Shown: positions 52,917 through 61,623 of the stretch, piece by piece
How positions within the stretch are numbered: the first letter of the stretch is position 1
Layout of the letters: each line of letters begins with the position of its first letter
NCBI RefSeq assembly: GCF_000740775.1
Contig: NZ_JFGS01000019.1
Location: 1-64,000, forward strand
Direction: 5' to 3'
DNA length: 64,000 bases
Source of the DNA: Haematobacter missouriensis
Lineage (GTDB): Bacteria; Pseudomonadota; Alphaproteobacteria; Rhodobacterales; Rhodobacteraceae
Program-made: the position numbers and the translations under genes
Notes under the pieces: model-generated
What the model was told of the DNA's origin: nothing
Database searches by the model: none
The model's input: only the letters and a program-made list of their open reading frames with translations

Positions 52917-54503
52917 GTGAATTTTAACGACCTCGGGTCCGTTTCGCGCGGGCTTTTTCCCGCCCTCAGCCGCAGGAAGCTGCTGATCGGCATGACGGCG
53001 GCAGGCGCGGTGGCAAGCCTTGGCCTGCCGATTCGCGCCTTTGCGGGGGCAACGGGTCGGCTGCGGATCGCTGGCATCGCCAATCCGTCCAGCCTTGACC
53101 CTGCGACGAGCGGGTCTGGGTCCGACCACGTCTATCTGTTCAATTTCTACGATACGCTGGTGGACTGGGATCCCGAAACGCTCGCCCCCCGCCCCGGCCT
53201 TGCGAAAAGCTATACTTTCAGCGATCCGCAGACGCTCGTGCTCGACCTTCGGGAGGGCGTCTCCTTCCACGACGGCACGCCGATGGATGCGGAGGCGGTC
53301 AAGTTCAACCTCGACCGGATGCGCGGCTCGCCGTTGTCCAACCACAAGGCAGAGATGTCCACCATCGACACGGTCGAGATCACCGGCCCGCTTCAGGTGA
53401 CGCTGCGCCTGAAGGTGCCTGACAGCGCCATGCCGCTCATCCTCGCGGACCGGCCGGGCATGGTCGTCTCGCCCGCAGCGCTGAAGGCCAGCGAGCAGGG
53501 CCGGATCGACCGTAGTCCGGTGGGCACCGGCGCGTGGAAATACGTCAGCTGGACCGATGCGGAGCGGTTGATCGGGGAAGCCAACCCCGCCTACTGGCGG
53601 CAGGATCGCCCCGGTGCGGCGGAGATCGAGTTCTTCATCATCCCCGACGCGGCTACGCGGCTTCGCGCGGTGCAGTCCGGGCAGGTGGACATCGCCTATC
53701 TGGTCTCAGAACGCTTCATGCCGGTGGTGGAGCGCAACCCGAAGCTCACGGGTATCGCCCGGCCCACCGCCTATATCTACCAGCTCTACCTCAACGGCTC
53801 CAAAGGTCCGCTGGCCGATGTACGGGTGCGGCAGGCGATCAACCACGCCATCGACCGGAACGCCTTCATTCAAGCCGTGCAGCAGGGCCTGGGCGAGGCC
53901 GCGGCAATGAACCTGCCCAAATCCCACTGGGCCTATGCGCCTGAGGTCGAGGAGTACACCCGCTACGATCCCGATCTTGCCCGACGCCTGCTGGCGGAGG
54001 CGGGCCATGCCGACGGGTTGCAGCTCGACTTCCGCAGCTATCCCGATCAGGCGGCGGTGCAGCGGCAGGAGGTGATCCTCAACCAGTTGTCAAAGGTGGG
54101 GATCCGGGGGCGTTTCCTGAACGCACCCATCGCGGAGGCCGACAGCCGCGTCTTCGGAGGGGGCGAGGGGGATGTGTATCTCTCCGCATGGACGGGGCGG
54201 GCCGATCCGACGGTGACCTACGTCACGCTTTATGACGAGAAGTCCTACTACAATCCGGGCCGCGTCGCGCCGTTGCCGGGCTTCAACGAAGCCATCGCCG
54301 AAAGCCGTGCCACGGACGATCAGGCAGCCCGTGCGACCGCTCTTGCCAAGGTGCAAAAGCTGGCCATGCAGAACGCGCTCACCGCACCGATCTCTTTCCG
54401 CTATGAGACGGACGCCGCGACGAAACAGGTCGCGAATTTCGCGCCGAACCTGCTGGGCAAGCCGAAGTTTCAGGACGTGACCCTACGCGGCAACGACGGC
54501 TGA
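52917..54503 (+). CDS. orphan ABC transporter substrate-binding protein (SBP_bac_5 / peptide-nickel type)
   Basis: A periplasmic binding protein of about 528 residues. A twin-arginine-like signal is present (LSRRKLLIGMTAAGAVASLGLP). Family-5 motifs are VYLFNFYDTLVDWDPETL, LREGVSFHDGTPMDAEAVKFNLDRM and RQAINHAIDR. The GTG 52917 has AGGGAGG six bases upstream, better than the ATGs at 52887 and 52899. No permease or ATPase genes are adjacent. The promoter carries the same operator variant as MaoC, so it may bring in or sense the acid substrate of the locus. Confidence 0.87.
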   Translation: MNFNDLGSVSRGLFPALSRRKLLIGMTAAGAVASLGLPIRAFAGATGRLRIAGIANPSSLDPATSGSGSDHVYLFNFYDTLVDWDPETLAPRPGLAKSYTFSDPQTLVLDLREGVSFHDGTPMDAEAVKFNLDRMRGSPLSNHKAEMSTIDTVEITGPLQVTLRLKVPDSAMPLILADRPGMVVSPAALKASEQGRIDRSPVGTGAWKYVSWTDAERLIGEANPAYWRQDRPGAAEIEFFIIPDAATRLRAVQSGQVDIAYLVSERFMPVVERNPKLTGIARPTAYIYQLYLNGSKGPLADVRVRQAINHAIDRNAFIQAVQQGLGEAAAMNLPKSHWAYAPEVEEYTRYDPDLARRLLAEAGHADGLQLDFRSYPDQAAVQRQEVILNQLSKVGIRGRFLNAPIAEADSRVFGGGEGDVYLSAWTGRADPTVTYVTLYDEKSYYNPGRVAPLPGFNEAIAESRATDDQAARATALAKVQKLAMQNALTAPISFRYETDAATKQVANFAPNLLGKPKFQDVTLRGNDG

Positions 54504-54512
54504 AGACGCTAT

Positions 54513-54534
54513 CGGCCCCCGGTGGCGGGGGCCG
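54513..54534. terminator. GC-rich hairpin after the binding-protein gene
   Basis: CGGCCCCCG-GTGG-CGGGGGCCG is a perfect 9-bp stem 9 bp past the stop codon. No T-run follows. Confidence 0.6.
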
Positions 54535-54551
54535 GAGCACTCCGACACACC

Positions 54552-54596
54552 GGTCCCAGCCAACCTGGATCCAGCCAATCTGGGTCCAGACATTCC
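54552..54596. repeat. 15-bp tandem repeat, three degenerate copies
   Basis: Units GGTCCCAGCCAACCT, GGATCCAGCCAATCT and GGGTCCAGACATTCC follow one another exactly. They lie just beyond the hairpin. The remainder of 54504-54931 has no gene I can support. Confidence 0.65.
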
Positions 54597-54931
54597 GCAG
54601 ACAGAGAAGCCGGCGGCAGACAATTCGTCCCACACCTGTCGAACTCCGATAAAGGCACAAAAGCCTTCATCGGGATCATGTTCCACAGGTCCTCCGGCTG
54701 AAACGGCTTCCCTCAGAGTACGTCGGGCACCAGCCAACCGGCGGTCGCAAGTCCGGGAGATGGGCGAGGACAAACCGCGCCCAATGCTCCCTCTGCAGGG
54801 CCACAAGGGGGACGCCCGCGCCGCAAGGCACGGGCTCCTCTTTCGGAGGCGGGCCGACGCCGATGGTGCGGATCGGCGGTTCACGCCGGAGGCTAGACCG
54901 GCGATCCAGACTGGCAGTCCAGACCAGAGGA

Positions 54932-55468
54932 TCACGCCACCGGCGGCGGGGTCTGGGTCGTCGCGGCGGGGGCAGCGGTGCCGGACAGGGCGGCTTTCAG
55001 CCGCTCGATCGTCGCCGTCTCCTCCGGGCTCACCTTCACACCGCCGAAGCCGAGAAACTCGCCCTCCTTCGAGGCCTCCGCCACGCTCTGCGCAATGTCG
55101 ATGAGCCAGTTGTTGAAGCCCGGCGCGGCCTCGGGCGCCTTCTGCGCGATGATACCGGAAATCTGGCTAATCTCACCGATCAGATTGTCCACGATTCCTT
55201 TCGGATCCTTCCCCTTCACCCCTTCCTTGAGGAGTGTAGTCACGGCCGAACGTCCCTCGGAAGAGGAAAAACTCTCCACCGCCGCGGCGATCAATGGGTT
55301 ATCCTTCGTGTCGCGCGCCTTGTTGAGCGCTTGCGCCATGGCCGCACTTTCCTTTATGGCCCCGAACAGGCCACTCGGATCAGCGGCGGTCACCGCCATG
55401 CCGGCGAACATCGGCATCGCGGCGATACGGTCCCGGTCAGCGGGATCAAAGGCATCGAGTCCAGTCAT
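54932..55468 (-). CDS. conserved-looking hypothetical protein
   Basis: A 178-residue, mainly helical soluble protein without signal peptide or membrane segment. The sequence is Ala- and Glu-rich with a Pro/Thr tail (AAPAATTQTPPPVA). Segments such as DPSGLFGAIKESAAMAQAL and DPKGIVDNLIGEISQISGIIAQ look like packed helices. I do not recognise the family. ATG 55468 has GGGAGAAC upstream. It lies between the binding-protein gene and hisC, with no obvious link to either. Confidence 0.7.
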   Translation of the reverse strand: MTGLDAFDPADRDRIAAMPMFAGMAVTAADPSGLFGAIKESAAMAQALNKARDTKDNPLIAAAVESFSSSEGRSAVTTLLKEGVKGKDPKGIVDNLIGEISQISGIIAQKAPEAAPGFNNWLIDIAQSVAEASKEGEFLGFGGVKVSPEETATIERLKAALSGTAAPAATTQTPPPVA

Positions 55469-55554
55469 GGGTGTTCTCCCTTACGCATCGGAATCATGCG
55501 CAAGAGAATGTAGCACGACATTCTCATTCGTCTTTGTTTCGATGTCCCTGCCGT

Positions 55555-56628
55555 TCAGCGGGAGAGGATCCCGTCCATCGCGGAGAGCAGCAGATCGCAT
55601 TCCTCCGCCGTGCCGATGGAGATGCGAAGCCAGTCCGCGATCCGCTCCTGACCGAAGCGGCGGACAAGAATGCCCTGCGCGCGCAACCCCGCCAGCGCGG
55701 CCTCCCCGGACAGATCCGGGTGACGGGCGAAGACGAAATTCGCCTGCGAGGGCAGCACGTCGAAACCCCGCGCCGTCAGCCCCGCGGCTGTCCGTTCCCG
55801 GTCCGCCATCACGCGGGCGCGCGTCTGGTCGAACCAGCCACGGTCGCGCCATGCGGCCTCTGCCCCGGCGAGCGCCAGCCTGTCCAGCGGATAGGAATTG
55901 AAGCTGTCCCGGATCCGCCGCAGCGCCTCTATCAGCGGTTGCTGGCCAAGCGCGAAGCCCACCCGCAGCCCGGCAAGGCTTCGCGACTTGGAGAATGTCT
56001 GCACCACCAGAAGGTTGTCATGCTCTCCGATCAGGCCTGCCGCGCTTTCCGCGCCGAAATCGACATAGGCCTCATCGACCAGAACCACCACATCGCGGTT
56101 CCGCCGCAGGATATCCGCCAGCACGTCCAGCCCCACCGCGATCCCCGTCGGGGCATTGGGGTTGGCTATGACGATGCCGCCGCAGGGCCCGTGATACCGG
56201 GCCGCATCCAGCCGGAACTCCGCATCCAGAGGCAGCCGCCGGAACGGCAGGTCGTACAGGCCGCAATACGTGGGATAGAAGCTGTAGGTCACATCGGGAA
56301 ACAGCACCGGCCCCTTGTCCCGGAAGAAGGCGTTGAAGGCATGGGCCAGCACCTCGTCAGAGCCGTTGCCGAGAAACACCTGATCGGGCGCAAGGCCCAG
56401 CGGCTCCGCGATCGCCGCCACGAGGGCGGAGGCCGTCGGATCGGGATAGAGCCGCAGGCCATCATCCGTCGCCGCCCGGATCGCCTCCAGCGCCAGAGGC
56501 GAGGGGCCGTAGGGGTTCTCGTTGGTGTTCAGCTTCACCACCCGTGCGCCCTTCGGCTGCTCGCCGGGGACATAGGGGACGAGATGCTGGACGAAGGGGC
56601 TCCACAACCTGCTCACGGGTATCCTCAC
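55555..56628 (-). CDS. hisC: histidinol-phosphate aminotransferase
   Basis: A 357-residue PLP-dependent class I/II aminotransferase of the HisC type. Visible motifs are [12 protein letters not shown] at the start, [27 protein letters not shown], the PLP lysine in [16 protein letters not shown] and the phosphate-binding LRISIGT near the end. It converts imidazole-acetol phosphate and glutamate to histidinol phosphate. The frame starts with GTG 56628; a second GTG lies 12 bases later. It stands away from other his genes in this window. Confidence 0.9.
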   Translation of the reverse strand: MRIPVSRLWSPFVQHLVPYVPGEQPKGARVVKLNTNENPYGPSPLALEAIRAATDDGLRLYPDPTASALVAAIAEPLGLAPDQVFLGNGSDEVLAHAFNAFFRDKGPVLFPDVTYSFYPTYCGLYDLPFRRLPLDAEFRLDAARYHGPCGGIVIANPNAPTGIAVGLDVLADILRRNRDVVVLVDEAYVDFGAESAAGLIGEHDNLLVVQTFSKSRSLAGLRVGFALGQQPLIEALRRIRDSFNSYPLDRLALAGAEAAWRDRGWFDQTRARVMADRERTAAGLTARGFDVLPSQANFVFARHPDLSGEAALAGLRAQGILVRRFGQERIADWLRISIGTAEECDLLLSAMDGILSR

Positions 56629-57446
56629 CGGTTCATCGGCGGGAGACTATCGTCTCGACGCTGGAGAGGCCACAGCGAATGGCCAGAGGCGCACGAGCGC
56701 AGGCCGGGATGCGCAGCGGGACAGGAGCATGGTATCGTGCCCTCGCCCAGGCTCAGGCCAGCTGCGTCCGTGCCGGGTGTGCTTGCCCTCGCGGACGTTC
56801 GGGCCCTCTTCCACGCGGCAGGAACGAACCTTGTTCACGAGCGCTTCCGCCAACGGTCAATGGCCGTCTTCCACGCAGACAGGGACGAACGCCGTATTTC
56901 AGTGCCAACCCGAGCGCCCACCGTCTTCCACGGAGGGAGAGACGAACCTCCGCGCTACGCAGTTGTCCGGTCCGTGCTGAACCTTGGTCCGCGCGGGCGG
57001 GGCGAACCCAAGGCGGCGGCCAGTCCACACCCTTCTTCCGACCTTCGACCACGTGGGCGGGGATGCATCGGAGGTATACCATGCAGCCGCGCCTCACGAT
57101 ATTTGCTCGCGCAGGCCGGACGCCCCAAACCTGCGCCGGTCTCCACAAGGGTGCGAGGGCCATCCGCTATCCGACCGGGCGAGGATGCGGGCTTTTGGGA
57201 TGGTCCGCCGCGATGGCTGCCGACACTCCGGTTCCCGCCGCCCGTTGCGCGCCACCCGCCTGCCCGTTCCACGAGGCGGTATGACCAGCGGAGAAGCCAA
57301 CGCGGCGCAGGACCCTTGGCCTGCCATTCGAGCGCATGTCTCGCCCCGGATGCCGGTCCGAAACACCTCGACGTCCCTCGCAGCGCTCCGCGCCCGACGG
57401 CCGCCCGTGGCGCGTCGGACGGACGGCACAATCCGGCGTCGAGCGC
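56629..57446. other. gene-poor stretch with degenerate 57-60 bp repeats
   Basis: No frame here has protein-like motifs. Three spaced copies of CTTCCACG followed by a purine-rich GA/AC segment and GACGAAC or AACGAAC begin near 56808, 56868 and 56925, giving a period of 57-60 bp. Further right, looser versions (GCGGGGCGAACC near 57000) may be additional copies. The rest shows no structure I can name. Confidence 0.45.
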
Positions 57447-58619
57447 CTAGGCCGCCGCGGCCCAGCCCGAGGACCAGGCCCATTGGAAATTGTAACCGCC
57501 GAGCCAGCCCGTCACATCCACCACCTCGCCGATGAAATGCAGGCCCGGGACCGCCTTTGCCTCCATCGTGCGGGCATCAAGCGCATCGGTGTCCACACCG
57601 CCCAGCGTCACCTCCGCCGTGCGGTAGCCTTCCGATCCGGCGGGGCGGAGCGGATAGTCGTGCACCAAAGCGGCCAGCCGGTCTAGCGCCGCGTTCGGCT
57701 GATCGGCGAGGTTGCCCGACAGTCCGCTGACCGCCTCCACATGCCGCGCGAGCTTCTCCGGCATCAGCCGCGACAGCGCCGTACGGAGAGCGATGCGCCC
57801 GGCGGTGGCACGGGCCTCCCGCAGCAGTGCGGCGGCATCCTGACCGCGGGCCAAATCGAGCCGGATCTCCTCCCCCTCCCGCCAGTAGGAGCTGATCTGG
57901 AGGATCGCGGGGCCGGACAGGCCGCGGTGGGTGAACAGGATCGCCTCGTCGAACGCCGTGCGTCCGTGGCGCGCACTGCCCTGAACGGCGGTGCCGGAGA
58001 GCGGGGCGAAGCGCTCCAGATCCGAGGGCGAAAGGGTCAGAGGCACAAGACCGGGCCGCGTCTCCACCAACGGGAGACCGAAGCTCTCTGCGATGCGGTA
58101 GCCGATGCCGGTCGCGCCCATCTTCGGAATGGACTTGCCGCCCGTCGCCACCACGACCTTGCCCGCCGTCAGCACCCCGCGAGAGGTGGCGACCACAAAG
58201 TCCTGCCCGTGCGGCGTGACCCCTTCCACCGCCGTCTCGAGCCACAGTTCACCCCCCGCCCGCTCCAGATCGCGGAGCAGCGCAGCGACGAGATCCTTGG
58301 CCGAGCCGTCGCAGAAAAGCTGCCCCAGCGTCTTTTCGTGCCACGGGATATCCCATTCCGCCATGCGGTCGATGAAATCCCACTGGGTATAGCGTTTGAG
58401 GGCCGACAGCGCGAAACGGGGGTTCTTCGACAGGAACCGCTCCGGTGCGATGCCGAGGTTGGTGAAATTGCACCGCCCACCGCCGGAGATGCGGATCTTC
58501 TCTCCCGCCCGCCGAGCATGGTCGATCAGCAGCACCCGCCGCCCGCGCCGCGCCTCCTCGATCGCCGAGAAGAGTCCCGCCGCGCCTGCGCCGAGGATGA
58601 TGGTGTCCTGTCCCGCCAT
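57447..58619 (-). CDS. BaiN/HI0933-type NAD(P)/FAD-dependent oxidoreductase
   Basis: A 390-residue flavoprotein. The FAD motif GAGAAGLFSAIEEARRG is at the N-terminus, followed by the family signature KIRISGGGRCNFTN, then a middle TAFDEAILFTHRGLSGPAIL and the C-terminal FIGEVVDVTGWLGGYNFQWAWSSG. Members are widespread (YhiN, TIGR03862-like, BaiN) with few known functions. ATG 58619 has the natural short start; the open frame continues upstream without flavoprotein features. Confidence 0.88.
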   Translation of the reverse strand: MAGQDTIILGAGAAGLFSAIEEARRGRRVLLIDHARRAGEKIRISGGGRCNFTNLGIAPERFLSKNPRFALSALKRYTQWDFIDRMAEWDIPWHEKTLGQLFCDGSAKDLVAALLRDLERAGGELWLETAVEGVTPHGQDFVVATSRGVLTAGKVVVATGGKSIPKMGATGIGYRIAESFGLPLVETRPGLVPLTLSPSDLERFAPLSGTAVQGSARHGRTAFDEAILFTHRGLSGPAILQISSYWREGEEIRLDLARGQDAAALLREARATAGRIALRTALSRLMPEKLARHVEAVSGLSGNLADQPNAALDRLAALVHDYPLRPAGSEGYRTAEVTLGGVDTDALDARTMEAKAVPGLHFIGEVVDVTGWLGGYNFQWAWSSGWAAAA

Positions 58620-58833
58620 GCCCCGCCTGTACCTCCGGTGGCGGCGGCTGGCAATCGCGCTCCCGCTGCCTGCACGGGTGCTCATGGCGCGCGGATGACG
58701 AAGCACAGGCCGCACGCCAAAATTGTCCGCGAACCGTCATCATCCGTAAACCATGTCGTTTCAAATGGTTGTGATCTTGCCCGCGTTGACTGCCGGGGTG
58801 GAAACGCCGCGGCGCGCACAACTCCAGAGGTAT

Positions 58834-59880
58834 ATGATGAAACTCTCCCATGCCGTCCTTGGCGTGACCTTCGCGTTCGCACTGCCGCTTTCCGGCGAGG
58901 CCGCGACCTTCGGCGCCCGGTTCGACACGCTGACCGGGGCCGCGCCCGCGGTCATCGCCCACCGGGGCGCACCCGCCTATCTTTCCGAGAACACGCTGGC
59001 CGGAACGGAGCTTTCCGTCCTTCAGGGCGCTGGCTGGATCGAGAACGACGTGCAGCCCACGAAGGACGGCGTCCTCGTCGTCATGCATGACGGCTCGCTG
59101 GAGCGGACCACCGACGTGGAGACACTGTTCGCGCCCCGGAACGGCGGCTACAATGTCGCCGACTTCACGCTGGAGGAGATCCGCACGCTGACGGTGGATT
59201 CCCAGAGCCACGATTATCCGGGCTTCACGCCGTCCAGCGAAAACCCCTTCCGCGTGCCGACCTTCGCAGAGCAGCTCGACGCCCTGACCGAATACAACGC
59301 CGCCTATGGCACGAATGTCGGCATCGTGGCGGAGCTGAAATACGGCTACGATCCGGCGTCGAACCAGAAGGCGATCGACACGCTGATCGCCCATGGCTAC
59401 GACACCCCGGACAAGGCGATCCTGCAATCCTTCAGCCACGAGAATGTCTACGATGTCGCGGGCAAGCTGGAGGAGATGGGCCTGACGCTGCCGGTCTCGC
59501 AGCTTGGCGGGGCGGCGCTGGGGCTGGACGGGCAGTTCTACATCGACGGCAAAATCACTCTCGCCGGGCTTGCCACCTATGCCGATGCCCTGTCGCTGAC
59601 CTCCGGCAGCATCACGGAGGAGTTGATCGCCGCTGCCCATGACCTTGGCCTGCCGGTCTATGGCTGGACGTTCCGCCCCGCAGATCTGAACGCGGCCTTT
59701 GCCCAGATGGCGCAGTTCATCGAATGGGGGATCGACGGCATCATCACCGACAATCCCGACCATGCGGTGGCCGTGGTGGCGAGCTATGAGGTCGCCCCCG
59801 TGCCGCTGCCGGCCGCCCTGCCGCTGGTACTGGCCGGGATCGGCGCCCTCGGGCTGGTTGCACGCCGCAAGCGGGCCTGA
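58834..59880 (+). CDS. secreted glycerophosphodiester phosphodiesterase with VPLPA-CTERM tail
   Basis: A 348-residue exported phosphodiesterase with signal peptide 1-23 (MMKLSHAVLGVTFAFALPLSGEA). The GDPD barrel has catalytic residues in IAHRGAPAYLSENTLAG, ENDVQPTKDGVLVVMHDGSLERTTDV and EWGIDGIITDNPD. At the C-terminus VPLPAALPLVLAGIGALGL plus VARRKRA is a VPLPA-CTERM sorting signal: motif, transmembrane helix, basic tail. It should be processed by an exosortase/rhombosortase-type system. It releases glycerol-3-phosphate and alcohols from glycerophosphodiesters. AGAGG precedes the start. Confidence 0.92.
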   Translation: MMKLSHAVLGVTFAFALPLSGEAATFGARFDTLTGAAPAVIAHRGAPAYLSENTLAGTELSVLQGAGWIENDVQPTKDGVLVVMHDGSLERTTDVETLFAPRNGGYNVADFTLEEIRTLTVDSQSHDYPGFTPSSENPFRVPTFAEQLDALTEYNAAYGTNVGIVAELKYGYDPASNQKAIDTLIAHGYDTPDKAILQSFSHENVYDVAGKLEEMGLTLPVSQLGGAALGLDGQFYIDGKITLAGLATYADALSLTSGSITEELIAAAHDLGLPVYGWTFRPADLNAAFAQMAQFIEWGIDGIITDNPDHAVAVVASYEVAPVPLPAALPLVLAGIGALGLVARRKRA

Positions 59881-59927
59881 CCTGCAAAGCCGCCTTGCGG
59901 ATCGCAGGGTGGCGCAGGACACTGGCG

Positions 59928-59953
59928 GCCCCGGCGGCGAGTCGCCCCGGGGC
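59928..59953. terminator. strong nested GC hairpin after the phosphodiesterase gene
   Basis: GCCCCGG (59928-59934) pairs with CCGGGGC (59947-59953), and inside it GGCGA pairs with TCGCC. It lies about 50 bp past the stop and before the bestrophin gene. Confidence 0.65.
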
Positions 59954-60001
59954 TGCTCCCATGCCGCCCGCACGCCGTGCGGCCCGAAATTCGATGGCCC
60001 G

Positions 60002-60859
60002 ATGATCGTCCGAGACAGACCCAGCGCGCTCCGCCTGTTCTTCGTGATGAAAGGCTCTATCGTTCAGCGTATCTGGCCGCAGCTTCTCAGCGTGGCGCTG
60101 CTTTCCGCCTTCGTCGTCGCCGCGCACCGATGGCTGCCCGGCTGGGTGCCGGGGATGAACCCCGCGCCATTCACGCTGATCGGGATCGCGCTGTCCATCT
60201 TTCTCGGCTTCCGCAACGGGGCGAGCTATGACCGCTGGTGGGAGGCCCGCAAGCTCTGGGGCCAGATCATCCAGACGGCGCGGGACATCGCGCGCCAGAC
60301 CGCGCTCCTGACCGAAACCGCCCCGGAGGCGCGGAGGGACATTCTGCACGCGATCATCGGCTTTGCCCATGCCGGCGCGCGCGGCCTGCGGGGCGAGACA
60401 CCCGACCCCTCGGCGGACGCGCTGCTGACACGCGCCTCGCTCACCGTGGCGCGCTCGCTCCGGGCGGGAGTGCTGGAGCCGGTGGAGGTGCTCGCGCTCA
60501 ACGAAAGCCTGGGGCGGCTGTCGCAGGGCATGGTCGGCTGCGAGCGGCTGGCCAACACGCCGCTGCCCTTCGCCTATGCGCTGCTCCTCCATCGGACGGC
60601 CTATATCTTCTGTTTCCTGCTGCCTTTCGGTTTCGCCGACAGCCTTGGCTGGGCCACGCCGCTGGCGGTGGCGCTCATGGCCTATACGTTCTTCGGGCTG
60701 GACGCGTTGGCGGATGAGCTGGAGGAGCCGTTCGGCCTGATGCCCAACGATCTGCCCATCGCTTCCTACGCCACGGGGATCGAGATCACGCTCCGCCGCG
60801 AACTGGGAGAGACGGAGCTGCCCCCCGCCCCCCGCCCCGATGACTACGTGCTTACCTGA
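60002..60859 (+). CDS. bestrophin-like (UPF0187) chloride channel family protein
   Basis: A 285-residue membrane protein of the bacterial bestrophin family. Characteristic segments are ALSIFLGFRNGASYDRWWEARKLWGQII near residue 60, a central helix-rich region, and FGLDALADELEEPFGLMPNDLP near the C-terminus. It should form a pentameric anion or cation channel in the inner membrane. ATG 60002 opens MIVRDRPSALRLFF, the usual N-terminal helix. Confidence 0.9.
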   Translation: MIVRDRPSALRLFFVMKGSIVQRIWPQLLSVALLSAFVVAAHRWLPGWVPGMNPAPFTLIGIALSIFLGFRNGASYDRWWEARKLWGQIIQTARDIARQTALLTETAPEARRDILHAIIGFAHAGARGLRGETPDPSADALLTRASLTVARSLRAGVLEPVEVLALNESLGRLSQGMVGCERLANTPLPFAYALLLHRTAYIFCFLLPFGFADSLGWATPLAVALMAYTFFGLDALADELEEPFGLMPNDLPIASYATGIEITLRRELGETELPPAPRPDDYVLT

Positions 60860-61118
60860 CGGGTGCGCGGCGCTGTAGCGGGCAGAGAATTTTCACTGGC
60901 GTACGGCAGCGAAAGAGAATGCCATCGCTGCGGGGCGCAAAACCTTGGAATTCGCCCGGGGGGCCACCTGCGCTAGACTACGCGCCATCCGCAGCCCTGG
61001 GAGCATGGCATGACCCGTCGTTCGCCGCAGCGTCCGTTTCCGTCTCGCCTTCGGCGCGGCCTCCGTATAGAAATGCTATGGACGAACGCGGCGGAATACC
61101 GCCTTCCGGGGGGGTCCC

Positions 61119-61592
61119 ATGCTGACGATGAAGGGCAAGTACGGGCTGAAGGCGCTCATCAACCTCGCGGGACGGCCCTGGGGGGAGCTGGCACAGTCTG
61201 TGGAGATCGCGGAGGCCGAGGGGGTTTCCAAGAAGTTCCTGGACACCATTCTGGGCGAGTTGCGCAACGCGGGTTTCGTCGCCACGCGCAAGGGGCGGAA
61301 CGGCGGCTACATGCTGGCCCGCCCGGCGGAGCAGCTGATGGCCGGGCATGTGCTGCGCGTGCTGGAAGGCCCCCTCTCGCCCATCCCCTGCGCGAGCCGG
61401 ACGGCCTATGTGCGCTGCAACGACTGCCCGGACGAGACCCGCTGCGCCGTGCGGCTGACGATGCTGGAGGTGCGGGAGGCGATCGTCGGTGTGCTGGACA
61501 GCAAGTCCATCGCCGATCTGCGGGCCATGGGGGGGCTGTCTCTCCCTGCGGAGGGAGAGGACGACACCACCCTCAGGGTCGCGCGGGGCTGA
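61119..61592 (+). CDS. Rrf2-family transcriptional regulator with four C-terminal cysteines
   Basis: A 157-residue Rrf2 protein. The winged helix (KYGLKALINLAGR, VSKKFLDTILGELRNAGFV, RKGRNGGYMLARP) is followed by Cys residues at about 92, 101, 104 and 110 (PCASRTAYVRCNDCPDETRC). Such clusters bind Fe-S in IscR/NsrR or act in redox sensing; the spacing here differs from the CX8CX5C of IscR-like proteins as I recall it. The start is 61119 or the ATG at 61128. A FAD/NAD(P)-binding protein gene follows after 31 bp, probably cotranscribed. The upstream 60860-61118 holds no gene I can support. Confidence 0.88.
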   Translation: MLTMKGKYGLKALINLAGRPWGELAQSVEIAEAEGVSKKFLDTILGELRNAGFVATRKGRNGGYMLARPAEQLMAGHVLRVLEGPLSPIPCASRTAYVRCNDCPDETRCAVRLTMLEVREAIVGVLDSKSIADLRAMGGLSLPAEGEDDTTLRVARG

Positions 61593-61623
61593 CGCCCGCC
61601 AGCAGCGTGGCCGGGAGCGTGGC

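Noticed and set aside
54483-54935. Minus-strand 150-codon frame after the binding-protein gene
   Set aside because: It covers a terminator hairpin and tandem repeats and has no recognisable domain or ribosome site.
57094-57483. Frames in the stretch between hisC and the flavoprotein gene
   Set aside because: All six frames are Arg/Pro/Gly-rich and overlap one another; none has a credible start signal or motif.
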